Shown here one piece after another: positions 1 to 5,783 of a DNA stretch of 5,783 bases. This DNA comes from Bacteroidales bacterium (GTDB lineage Bacteria > Bacteroidota > Bacteroidia > Bacteroidales > NBLH01). Location of the stretch: the NCBI GenBank assembly GCA_027083715.1, contig JALWNR010000190.1, positions 334-6,116 of the forward strand. Reading direction: 5' to 3'. The notes under the pieces were generated by a model that saw nothing but the letters and a program-made list of their open reading frames with translations, was not told the origin of the DNA and searched no databases. The position numbers were made by a program, and so were the translations under genes. Positions within the stretch are counted from its first letter, which is position 1. The number at the start of each line of letters is the position of its first letter.

Positions 1-1983
1 AAGATATTTATCGTAATAAGCAGTTAGAAACAAGCGTTTGGTAAAATAGTTATTTAAATAAAAATAATATTGTTCATAAACTTGAAAAGGTCCATTTCTA
101 TAGAACAATAGCAGTCCTGAGTGGCGTGCTGTAATATTAAAATAAAAATTGTATGTAAAAGTACTAAGGTTTGCAGTATTTGCAAAATCGTAAGCTTTGT
201 TTACAAATACCCTTCCAAAATCAAAATGTGGAGTAATTTGTATGTTTTTGTATTTAACTCTTAATACTGCTTTAACAAATAATCGGTAATTATCAGTGAG
301 AAATGGTTCAAATGTTCCAATTGGCGAAAGTATTTGGTTGGTTTTTTCCTGAATGTAGTTCAATCCATAATAAAAATCAGTTGTTTTATCTATATTAAAA
401 GCATGCTCTAATTTAATATCATCATAATATTTATATCTGCTGGGTTGTATAGACCCTAAACTATATAATGCCGGAAAATAATTTTGTTTTAAATAGTATA
501 GATTAAACCTGTTTTTTTTATTAAAAGTATATTCCGATTTCCCTGTTATATAAAAACGCCCGGCAGAGGTACCTGTATATTGTGGTGTTCCGTAATCGCC
601 ATTAACATTTATTCTAAACTTATTAAAACTTCCGTTATATCTGAAATTAATTCCATAATTATACTTTTCAAAGTTTGTTGTAAGCAAATCTTCTGTTTGG
701 CTGGTTCCAAGAAATAAATAGAAACTATGATTTCTCCCTAACCTGAATCGTGTATCTAAATGGATTAGTTTATGAAATCTGTATAATGTGTCGTAGTTAA
801 TTTCAGAATATCCGGCTTTAACTGTAAAATATTTTTTTGCTTGAAAACCTAATTCACCCCCATAAAAATCAGAACTTTTATTCACCATGTAAAAACCGGA
901 TGATAAAAAGCCTTTTTTATTGATATCTAAACCGGCTCCAAGTCCATAATACCTTTGCTTGAATTTATTATATAAACTACCCAGCCTAATATCGAAAATA
1001 TTATTTTTAAGTCCTGTGTAATACATTGCACTGCTTTCAAAATAATCATAATTCTGTTTTAATTTAGTCCATGTTGGTGGTCTTATTTCGTAATAGGCTG
1101 TTAAATTTTTTTTAAACAGAATATTACCCTTTGCATAGAATGATATTGATGGATCCTCTTGGAGTAAATTGTTAAAAACCAATTCAAAAATACCGCATTT
1201 ACTATATTCTGGAATTAGGTAAGTATAATTATTCTCAATACGGTTTGCCCAAACTATATTTCTAAAAGTAGTATCGCTATTATATACTTTGATTTCGACA
1301 AAATAATATTTTCTTAAATCTATGTCCGGATCATATTGAACAAAAAAATCAATAATTGTGTCTGAATGTGGTGGAAGATTAATTTCTTTAGCATAAATAT
1401 CTTTTACTTTTGAATCTTCAATGCTTAACATATTGTGTCCATCAATTTCTAATTGAACCAACTCGTTAGTATTTCCGTTATTTTCAATTTTATAATTTAT
1501 TTTAGCTTTTGCAGTTTTATTGTTAAAGTAGGTCCTTCTATTTAATAATTTAGTTTTGATATCCGAAATTCGGGGTATGACTATAAAACTATACTCTGAT
1601 ACAACTTGTCTTTCTTGATTGTCAAAAACAGTTGCAATTAATGCATAGCCAATTTCACCTACTGCTTTGTTGGAAACAGATACTCTGACAGGTAAGCTAA
1701 GCGAATCTTTTGGAGCAATAGCTATATTAATACTGCTTTCACCTAAAATATTCCATCCGTTTGGAGCTGTGTAACGTACAGTTCCGGTAAATTTTTTATT
1801 GGTTTTATTCTTAATAGTTAATAAATTAAAGATACTCGTATTTGCTTGTGTTTCTATTTTGTTTCTAAAAAAACGAGCCTCTAAATTTGAACCATTCGTA
1901 TAAGAGCCTATTTGAGCTTTTAAATGGAAAGATATAAATAGAATTGTAAAGAAGAGCAAAATATTTCTGATAAATATGCTCAT
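1..1983 (-). CDS. Secreted Ig-like (NEW3-type) domains fused to a probable outer-membrane beta-barrel; 3' end cut by window edge
   Basis: The minus-strand frame is open from ATG at 1983 to position 1 (661 codons, no stop), so the C-terminus lies outside the window. An in-frame TAA at 1996-1998, just upstream, supports this start. Residues 1-24 form a signal peptide ending L-K-A-Q. Residues about 30-138 look like a NEW3-type Ig domain: a P-N-G-W motif at 74-77, then a PKDSLSLPVRVSV stretch and G-E-I-G-Y-A-L, matching the usual 'P-G-W ... pG-s ... v-v ... G-Y' order. A second beta-rich domain covers about 140-240, with a single Cys at 263 after it. From about 250 onward there are alternating aromatic/polar strands separated by short Asn/Lys/Gly turns and many Tyr and Phe, as in outer-membrane barrels. 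The predicted place is therefore the outer membrane, with the Ig domains in the periplasm. It could be an assembly or export pore for the two small secreted proteins encoded upstream, or an unrelated porin-like protein. The reading frame is firm, the barrel is likely and the function is not known. Confidence 0.85.
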   Translation of the reverse strand, partial: MSIFIRNILLFFTILFISFHLKAQIGSYTNGSNLEARFFRNKIETQANTSIFNLLTIKNKTNKKFTGTVRYTAPNGWNILGESSINIAIAPKDSLSLPVRVSVSNKAVGEIGYALIATVFDNQERQVVSEYSFIVIPRISDIKTKLLNRRTYFNNKTAKAKINYKIENNGNTNELVQLEIDGHNMLSIEDSKVKDIYAKEINLPPHSDTIIDFFVQYDPDIDLRKYYFVEIKVYNSDTTFRNIVWANRIENNYTYLIPEYSKCGIFELVFNNLLQEDPSISFYAKGNILFKKNLTAYYEIRPPTWTKLKQNYDYFESSAMYYTGLKNNIFDIRLGSLYNKFKQRYYGLGAGLDINKKGFLSSGFYMVNKSSDFYGGELGFQAKKYFTVKAGYSEINYDTLYRFHKLIHLDTRFRLGRNHSFYLFLGTSQTEDLLTTNFEKYNYGINFRYNGSFNKFRINVNGDYGTPQYTGTSAGRFYITGKSEYTFNKKNRFNLYYLKQNYFPALYSLGSIQPSRYKYYDDIKLEHAFNIDKTTDFYYGLNYIQEKTNQILSPIGTFEPFLTDNYRLFVKAVLRVKYKNIQITPHFDFGRVFVNKAYDFANTANLSTFTYNFYFNITARHSGLLLFYRNGPFQVYEQYYFYLNNYFTKRLFLTAYYDKYL

Positions 1984-2028
1984 GCAACCTTTGGTTTATT
2001 GCGTTAGTAATAAAGTAAAAATCTGATA

Positions 2029-2048
2029 ATGTTTCCTAATATGTTTCC
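2029..2048 (-). repeat. Tandem direct repeat GGAAACAT x2 in the leader of the barrel gene
   Basis: The 8-mer ATGTTTCC (plus strand) occurs at 2029-2036 and again at 2041-2048, 12 bp from start to start. That puts it about 45-65 nt upstream of the ATG at 1983 and downstream of the candidate promoter. A pair of half-sites near one helical turn apart could bind a regulator or act in the mRNA leader. It is short and may be chance. Confidence 0.25.
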
Positions 2049-2098
2049 GGATTTTCAATACTAATTGCTCTATTAGGTAAAAAATATTAATTATCTAA

Positions 2099-2130
2099 AA
2101 AAACTAAACTTTATGTTAATATTTTACAAA
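2099..2130 (-). promoter_or_regulatory. Candidate Bacteroidota-type promoter for the Ig/barrel gene
   Basis: On the minus strand TTTG (2127-2130) is followed after 20 nt by TAGTTTTT (2099-2106). This is one base off the Bacteroidota consensus TTTG, about 19-20 nt, TAnnTTTG. It lies just past the hairpin at 2139-2182 and would give a leader of roughly 110 nt before the ATG at 1983. Together, hairpin and promoter suggest that the barrel gene can be transcribed apart from the two small genes upstream. AT-rich DNA yields such matches by chance, so this is only a candidate. Confidence 0.35.
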
Positions 2131-2138
2131 TGATACAA

Positions 2139-2182
2139 GCATTTCGTAAAAGTAATTCATTGCGATTACTTTTATGAAATGC
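2139..2182 (-). terminator. Long hairpin after the second small secreted-protein gene, probable terminator or 3' end stabiliser
   Basis: The two 18-nt arms at 2139-2156 and 2165-2182 are complementary apart from one position, which can form a G-U pair in one strand's RNA, and enclose an 8-nt loop (2157-2164). The hairpin begins 18 bp after the stop codon of the gene ending at 2201. No clean U-run follows it on the minus strand (TTGTATCATTTG comes next), so it is not a textbook intrinsic terminator. It may terminate inefficiently or protect the upstream mRNA from 3' exonucleases while letting some transcripts reach the barrel gene. The structure itself is plain in the sequence; its role is inferred. 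Confidence 0.6.
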
Positions 2183-2200
2183 CGTATTTTGTGCTAATAA

Positions 2201-2803
2201 TTAAAGAGCTACTAATGAAAGGAAAACATTTGCAGAGTATCTTCCGGGTGCAGCGTTTACAGTTCCTCCTGCAGCAGTAAATCTGGAAGTTGCATTAGCT
2301 GTATTACATTCCCAGTTTATTACAAAAGCATTTACTGTTGAGTTTCCAACGTTTCCTGTTCCATTAGAAATGAGCGTTCCTGAATTAACCAACACTCCTA
2401 TACCCCCACCCGGAGAATAGGCAACCGTATTATCACAACGTCCACCAATAAAACAATTTCCTCCGGCATCATCAGCAAGTATAAGAGCAACCATGTCTAA
2501 TGGAATTGTACCACCACCTGTTGCCGTAAAAGCTCCTAAATCTGTACCAAAGTTTAATGTCCAGTTGGTCGTTGATGCTACTGTAAATCGGGTATCGTAT
2601 GCAGTTGCGTTGGCAATACCAGAGCTTACATCATTAATTGAATTAAAGACAAATTCAATATTCCCACCACTTACAATATTTAGTCGTAAAATTGAGTTCA
2701 CCGTAATTGCCATCGGAATAACGGCTTGATCACTAACAGGTTGAGAGAAACCTACTTGACCTACTAAAATAAGGGATATAAATCCTAAAAGTAATTTTTT
2801 CAT
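2201..2803 (-). CDS. Small secreted beta-sandwich protein, pilin-like / DUF4402-like, paralogue of the gene at 2844-3359
   Basis: The 200-residue product starts at ATG 2803 after an A-rich leader. Its signal peptide covers residues 1-20 or 21, with a hydrophobic core (LLLGFISLILVG) and an F-S-Q cleavage region. The mature part is almost all beta-strand, rich in Asn, Thr, Gly and Ala, and nearly lacks Lys. The segment V-I-P-M-A-I-T (28-34) followed by I-E-F-V-F (49-53), and the end P-G-R-Y-S then alternating hydrophobics (186-200), resemble the first and last strands of DUF4402 and spore-coat-U-like subunits. These resemblances are by eye and remote. Cysteines are C117 and C123 (CFIGGRC, a likely disulphide loop) and C166. 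The Gly-rich stretch at about 112-150 is absent from its upstream paralogue. It lies 40 bp after that gene, so the two are probably co-transcribed. It is likely exported to the cell surface or periplasm, perhaps as a fibre subunit; the exact role is unknown. Confidence 0.85.
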   Translation of the reverse strand: MKKLLLGFISLILVGQVGFSQPVSDQAVIPMAITVNSILRLNIVSGGNIEFVFNSINDVSSGIANATAYDTRFTVASTTNWTLNFGTDLGAFTATGGGTIPLDMVALILADDAGGNCFIGGRCDNTVAYSPGGGIGVLVNSGTLISNGTGNVGNSTVNAFVINWECNTANATSRFTAAGGTVNAAPGRYSANVFLSLVAL

Positions 2804-2843
2804 AATTTTAAATTTTAAGTTAGTATTTATTTTTTATATATAT

Positions 2844-3359
2844 TTATGGAATCAATTCCAAAGTAAATATCAAATCTACAAAATAATGATCCGGCGTTTG
2901 TCCTGCAATAGGATAAGTTGGATCCATACCACAACGATATGAAATTGTAACATCTATTGTATTGGCAGGATTTGTCCCTGTATCCACCAAAAGCACATCA
3001 GCATTGGATAAAGAAATCCATCCCTGATCTGCACCATTCCCTCCTGAATTTGCACTTATTTGAACCGTTCTTAAATCCAGTGTATTTCCGGCATCTCCAT
3101 CTATTTGTGCTGTATTGGAGCGAACCATTAATCGCCATTGTGCAGCAGTGGGGGTGCTTGTATTGTCTGTTGCAACAAAATACACTCTAAATCTTGTGTA
3201 ATTAGTCAGTTCAAATCCATTATTAATTTTATTCTCCGAATTAAAGTAAAAATCTATTGTACCTGATGCAATTGTTGTTAATCGAGCAACTGTATCAGCT
3301 TGTGCATTTATATGGTTTATGCTAATAAAACAAATAATTATTAGTAAAAATCTTTTCAT
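2844..3359 (-). CDS. Small secreted beta-sandwich protein, pilin-like, paralogue of the gene at 2201-2803
   Basis: The 171-residue product starts at ATG 3359. The signal peptide spans residues 1-20 (KRF, then a LLIIICFISI core, ending I-N-A-Q). The mature protein aligns with its downstream neighbour along its length: A-S-G-T-I-D-F-Y-F-N-S (31-41) against S-G-G-N-I-E-F-V-F-N-S (45-55), Q-W-R-L (74-77) against N-W-T-L, L-D-L (94-96) against L-D-M, I-S-Y-R-C (139-143) against I-N-W-E-C, and a final hydrophobic strand after P-D-H-Y (156-159) against P-G-R-Y. The mature form has one Cys, C143, at the position of C166 in the paralogue; it must stay free or pair with another molecule. It is first in an apparent two-gene unit. 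A pilin-like or surface-matrix subunit is the best guess, based on fold pattern and the barrel gene nearby. No named family can be assigned with certainty. Confidence 0.85.
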   Translation of the reverse strand: MKRFLLIIICFISINHINAQADTVARLTTIASGTIDFYFNSENKINNGFELTNYTRFRVYFVATDNTSTPTAAQWRLMVRSNTAQIDGDAGNTLDLRTVQISANSGGNGADQGWISLSNADVLLVDTGTNPANTIDVTISYRCGMDPTYPIAGQTPDHYFVDLIFTLELIP

Positions 3360-3491
3360 ATATCTATGTGTATAGACTTAAATATACTTAAAATAGTTGT
3401 TTAAAAGAAACATTTTATTTATCTATTCATGAATGTATTTTATAAAAGTATAATAAGTTGTGATAAAAACCCTTTATTTTGTGATTAATTG
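3360..3491 (-). promoter_or_regulatory. Intergenic region between the phosphatase gene and the small secreted-protein pair; weak promoter candidate
   Basis: This 132-bp AT-rich spacer should hold the 3' end of the phosphatase transcript and the promoter of the two small genes. The best promoter-like match on the minus strand is TTTC (3407-3410), 20 nt, TATATTTA (3379-3386), with one mismatch in each box to TTTG / TAnnTTTG. It would leave a leader of only about 10-20 nt. A second weak -7-like box, TACTTTTA, lies about 60 nt further upstream but lacks a partner. No convincing intrinsic terminator was seen for the phosphatase gene. Confidence 0.2.
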
Positions 3492-5522
3492 TCAAGACTT
3501 TTCCCTTCTTTCCGTTTCAAATGTTTTACTTATTACTGTTTTTCTAGGTTTTTGTACATTTCTTTCATTCGAAAAATCTAATCTAAACCCAATTACCAGT
3601 ATATCATCTGTTTGTTCATAATTACCCATCCACTCATTAATTACCAATTCTAAAATATTTTTTTGTTCTTCCATTGGCATATTGTATATTTCATACAAAA
3701 GGTCTCTGAAATTTTTAGTCATAAATTTTCTACCAGCCGGACCTCCAAATTGATCATGGAAACCATCTGAAAAAATATAGAATGTAGTGGGTTTATCTAC
3801 TTTAATTATATGTTTGGTATATTCGTGATTTTCTACCTGAAATCCTCCCACCGGATATTTATTTCCTCGCACCCTGTATAATTTACCGTCCTGAATATAT
3901 ATTAAGGGATTTTGAGCACCGGCATATTCTAATATTTTTTCCTTAGGGTCAATTACGCAAAGAGCCATATCCATACCATCACGGTTTTGAGTAGCATCTT
4001 GATTAAGTGATGTTCTGATTCCTTTGTGCAAACCGCTTAATATCTCATTGGGCTCAATAATTCCTTTGCCTACTATATCATTGAGTAAGTTATAACCTAA
4101 CATCGACATAAAAGCACCCGGCACACCATGTCCGGTACAATCAACTGCTGTTACAACATATTTTTCATGACCTATATCTAGTCCTGATGCAAATTGTTTA
4201 TTTTCATATTCTATTCCTTTTTCTTTCGGTACTACCTCTTTAAACCAATAAAAATCACCGCTAACAACATCTCTGGGTTTAAAAAATATGAATGAATCTT
4301 TAAACAAAGCCTGCATGGTTTCTTTTTTAGGCATCATTGCTTCTTGTATTCGCTGAGCATAATTAATACTTTGCATGATGTTTTTGTTTTGATACTGTAT
4401 TTTTTCCATTGCATCTTCCAATTCATCATTTTTGTGTTTAATCTGCTCACTTTTTATTTCAATTTCAATTTTTTGTTGTTCGAGCAAGCGGTTTGCCTTA
4501 CGTTTTTGAATAAATGCTACAACCGCAACAATTATAAGAATTGCCAATAAGCCTATTCCTGCAATTGCACCGTAAAGTTTCATTTTTGCTTGCTGTGCTT
4601 CAAGCTCTTTTTTCTCAATTATCGCATCCTGAAATTGCGATTCTTTTTCTAAAAGCTCATTAAGTTTAGCAAATCTTGTTTTTTCTTCTTCAATCCTTGC
4701 CAAAGAATCTTCTTTTGCTTTTATTGCCCTTGCCAAAGAATCTTCCTTGAATTTTTTTTCCATTTCCAGCGCTTTGAACTTTAAACTTTGCAGTTCTTTT
4801 TCTTCAATCAGGATTTGCGATTTTTTCTTTTCTTCGGTAATCGTTTGATTGGCTTTTTCTTCGCGCTTTCTGGCATCTTCTTCTTTTACATGTTTATCGT
4901 AAATTAAGAAATTATCATAATATTCTTTTGATTTTTTTTGATTTCCATATGCTTGATATAACTGTGAAAGTAAACGGTAACAGGTTCTTAACAGGCGGGC
5001 ATCGGTCAAAGAGTTGGCTATTTGTAAGGCTTCTTCCAAATGGCTTTGAGCATTGGTATAATCTTTTGCATATATCTCCATTGTTGCCACTTCCATTAGG
5101 CTGGCAGAAATATCATTTCTATTTTTCAAAACCCTGCTTATTTCTAAACTTTTATTGTAGTATTTTTTGGCATTTTTTAATTGTCCGAGTTCTGCATATA
5201 AAAAAGCTACATTGCTGTATATTTTCTTTTTGTTGCTGTAACTTCCAATTTTTTCATAATATTCGGCTGCTATTAAAAATTTATCAATTGCTTTTGAATA
5301 TTCATTTGCTTCTAGATAAACAGTCCCGATTTTATATTGATAATAACCTGCCATTCTTAGCTCATTCTTTTTTTTATAATCTGAGATAAGAGACTTATAC
5401 TGATTTATTTGTGCTTTTTGTTCGTTCGATATTTGAGCTTGTACACTCAATGGTGCAAGCACTAATATTAACAGAAAAACAGTCAAATATTTATTATGTA
5501 ATATATGTTGTAAAATAATCAC
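3492..5522 (-). CDS. Membrane-anchored TPR / coiled-coil SpoIIE-type PP2C serine/threonine phosphatase
   Basis: The 676-residue product has, in order: a signal peptide (1-30, ending V-Q-A-Q), about four TPR-like helical repeats (58-212), a charged coiled coil (213-314), one transmembrane helix (about 316-338) followed by a basic R-K-A-N-R stop-transfer stretch, a second coiled coil (340-395), the linker S-I-N-Y-A-Q-R-I-Q-E-A (385-395) typical of Bacteroidota SpoIIE proteins, and the phosphatase domain (about 415-650). Metal-binding residues are present: D423 in SGDFYW, D461 in DCTGHG, D586 in FSDG and D639-D640 in QTDDIL. The layout implies periplasmic TPRs that sense a partner or ligand and a cytoplasmic catalytic domain that dephosphorylates Ser/Thr. 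In related SpoIIE/RsbU proteins the target is an anti-anti-sigma (STAS) protein; no such partner or kinase is in the window. The start is GTG: no in-frame ATG occurs upstream before a stop, and the next Met (57) would remove the signal peptide. A basic tail (651-676) follows the catalytic domain. Confidence 0.93.
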   Translation of the reverse strand: MIILQHILHNKYLTVFLLILVLAPLSVQAQISNEQKAQINQYKSLISDYKKKNELRMAGYYQYKIGTVYLEANEYSKAIDKFLIAAEYYEKIGSYSNKKKIYSNVAFLYAELGQLKNAKKYYNKSLEISRVLKNRNDISASLMEVATMEIYAKDYTNAQSHLEEALQIANSLTDARLLRTCYRLLSQLYQAYGNQKKSKEYYDNFLIYDKHVKEEDARKREEKANQTITEEKKKSQILIEEKELQSLKFKALEMEKKFKEDSLARAIKAKEDSLARIEEEKTRFAKLNELLEKESQFQDAIIEKKELEAQQAKMKLYGAIAGIGLLAILIIVAVVAFIQKRKANRLLEQQKIEIEIKSEQIKHKNDELEDAMEKIQYQNKNIMQSINYAQRIQEAMMPKKETMQALFKDSFIFFKPRDVVSGDFYWFKEVVPKEKGIEYENKQFASGLDIGHEKYVVTAVDCTGHGVPGAFMSMLGYNLLNDIVGKGIIEPNEILSGLHKGIRTSLNQDATQNRDGMDMALCVIDPKEKILEYAGAQNPLIYIQDGKLYRVRGNKYPVGGFQVENHEYTKHIIKVDKPTTFYIFSDGFHDQFGGPAGRKFMTKNFRDLLYEIYNMPMEEQKNILELVINEWMGNYEQTDDILVIGFRLDFSNERNVQKPRKTVISKTFETERREKS
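4695..4745 (-). repeat. In-gene 18-bp direct repeat encoding two KEDSLAR units in the phosphatase coiled coil
   Basis: The 18-mer CCTTGCCAAAGAATCTTC (plus strand) occurs at 4695-4712 and 4728-4745, exactly 33 bp apart, which keeps the reading frame. It encodes K-E-D-S-L-A-R at residues 259-265 and 270-276. The 11-residue period suits an extended coiled coil (three helical turns). Near-identity at the DNA level suggests a fairly recent internal duplication. Confidence 0.7.
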
Positions 5523-5667
5523 TTTTTTTTGACAAAATTTAAAGTCGTTTAACTTACAAATTAATAAAATTAAAATTAAAATATGAAATAAAACATGGAT
5601 TTATTCTAAACGTTAGCTCATAAGTTTTAAACAAAAATTGAACCAAGGTATTTTTTAACGAAATTTT
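5523..5667. other. Intergenic region upstream of the phosphatase gene, no clear signal found
   Basis: This 145-bp stretch is very AT-rich. It should contain the phosphatase promoter if the gene is not co-transcribed with the one to the right. I found TTTTTG and several TAnnTTT-like boxes on the minus strand, but none at the expected 19-20 nt spacing. The start codon is preceded by a run of eight A's rather than a Shine-Dalgarno sequence, which is usual for Bacteroidota. Confidence 0.4.
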
Positions 5668-5783
5668 TTAAGAGCGAATGACTCTCTGGTTTTGGTTTAT
5701 GGGTTTATTAAATATAGGGTATTTGTTAGTCAGTTTGTAAAAGAATGGCAAGTTTCCAATTTTTATTTCTTCTAACGTATCAG
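5668..5783 (-). CDS. 3' end of an unidentified gene entering from the right edge (partial)
   Basis: On the minus strand one frame is open from the window edge to a TAA at 5668-5670, giving 37 residues that begin D-T-L-E-E-I-K-I-G-N and end N-Q-R-V-I-R-S. The mix of charged, hydrophobic and aromatic residues (for example LPFFYKLTNKYPIFNKP) looks like real protein, and the strand agrees with every other gene here. Thirty-seven open codons at this base composition are only modest evidence, and the fragment is too short to assign a family. Confidence 0.45.
   Translation of the reverse strand, partial: DTLEEIKIGNLPFFYKLTNKYPIFNKPINQNQRVIRS

Noticed and set aside
1995..2014. Small stem-loop (TTTATT / AATAAA) just before the barrel-gene start
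   Set aside because: Only six A-T pairs around an 8-nt loop; too weak to propose as a riboswitch or translational control element.
2847..2860. TGGAAT-CA-ATTCCA inverted repeat next to the stop codon of the 171-residue protein gene
   Set aside because: It lies inside the coding sequence for the last residues, has a 2-nt loop and no U-run after it, so it is unlikely to terminate before the co-directional gene 40 bp downstream.
2493..3190. Two short plus-strand frames (2493-2729 and 2957-3190)
   Set aside because: Each is antisense to one of the two small secreted-protein genes, which have clear signal peptides and mutual similarity; the antisense products show no such features.
3425..3447. 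Two 10-bp palindromes (ATTCATGAAT at 3425-3434, TTTTATAAAA at 3438-3447) between phosphatase and small genes
   Set aside because: They are short and AT-only or nearly so, have no loop, and are expected by chance in DNA of this composition; not good terminators or clear operator sites.
4344..4550. Open plus-strand frame of 68 codons with hydrophobic, Phe-rich product
   Set aside because: It is antisense to the coiled-coil and transmembrane part of the phosphatase; the Phe-rich pattern mirrors Lys/Glu codons on the coding strand.
4928..5389. Open plus-strand frame of 153 codons
   Set aside because: It lies wholly antisense to the TPR region of the phosphatase gene. Its Phe/Leu/His-rich composition is what the complement of Lys/Glu/Asn-rich codons gives, and no domain or leader supports it.
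5745..5783. Possible plus-strand gene start (ATG, then M-A-S-F-Q-F-L-F-L-L-T-Y-Q) at the right edge
   Set aside because: Only 13 codons are available, and the opposite-strand reading has a longer protein-like frame that agrees with the strand of all other genes.

Overview
The window is AT-rich and all supported genes lie on the minus strand. Several traits point to a member of the Bacteroidota: A-rich leaders without clear Shine-Dalgarno sequences, signal peptides ending in A-Q or S-Q, a candidate promoter of the TTTG / TAnnTTTG class, and a TPR - coiled coil - SpoIIE phosphatase of a type common in that phylum. The genus cannot be told from the sequence.

Layout in the direction of transcription, from right to left. 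(1) 5668-5783 looks like the last 37 codons of an unidentified gene entering from the right edge. (2) 3492-5522 encodes a 676-residue membrane-anchored signalling phosphatase: signal peptide, TPR-like repeats, coiled coil, one transmembrane helix, a second coiled coil and a C-terminal cytoplasmic PP2C/SpoIIE domain with its metal-binding aspartates intact. It appears to begin at GTG. (3) 2844-3359 and 2201-2803 encode two small secreted proteins, 40 bp apart and clearly related to each other. Both look like single-domain, pilin-like or DUF4402/spore-coat-U-like beta-sandwiches. A strong 18-bp hairpin at 2139-2182 follows the second one. (4) 1-1983 is a large open reading frame that runs off the left edge (661 codons present). 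It encodes a signal peptide, two Ig-like domains (the first of NEW3 type), then a long Tyr/Phe-rich beta-strand region that looks like an outer-membrane beta-barrel.

The most interesting part is the left half. Two paralogous secreted beta-sandwich proteins sit directly upstream of an Ig-domain plus outer-membrane-barrel protein, with no classical chaperone or usher in view. One reading is a surface-fibre or surface-display system in which the Ig domains and barrel do the work of chaperone and usher. This is a hypothesis from architecture and gene order, not a demonstrated system. The phosphatase next door may be an unrelated neighbour. No mobile elements, CRISPR arrays, tRNAs or rRNAs were seen.
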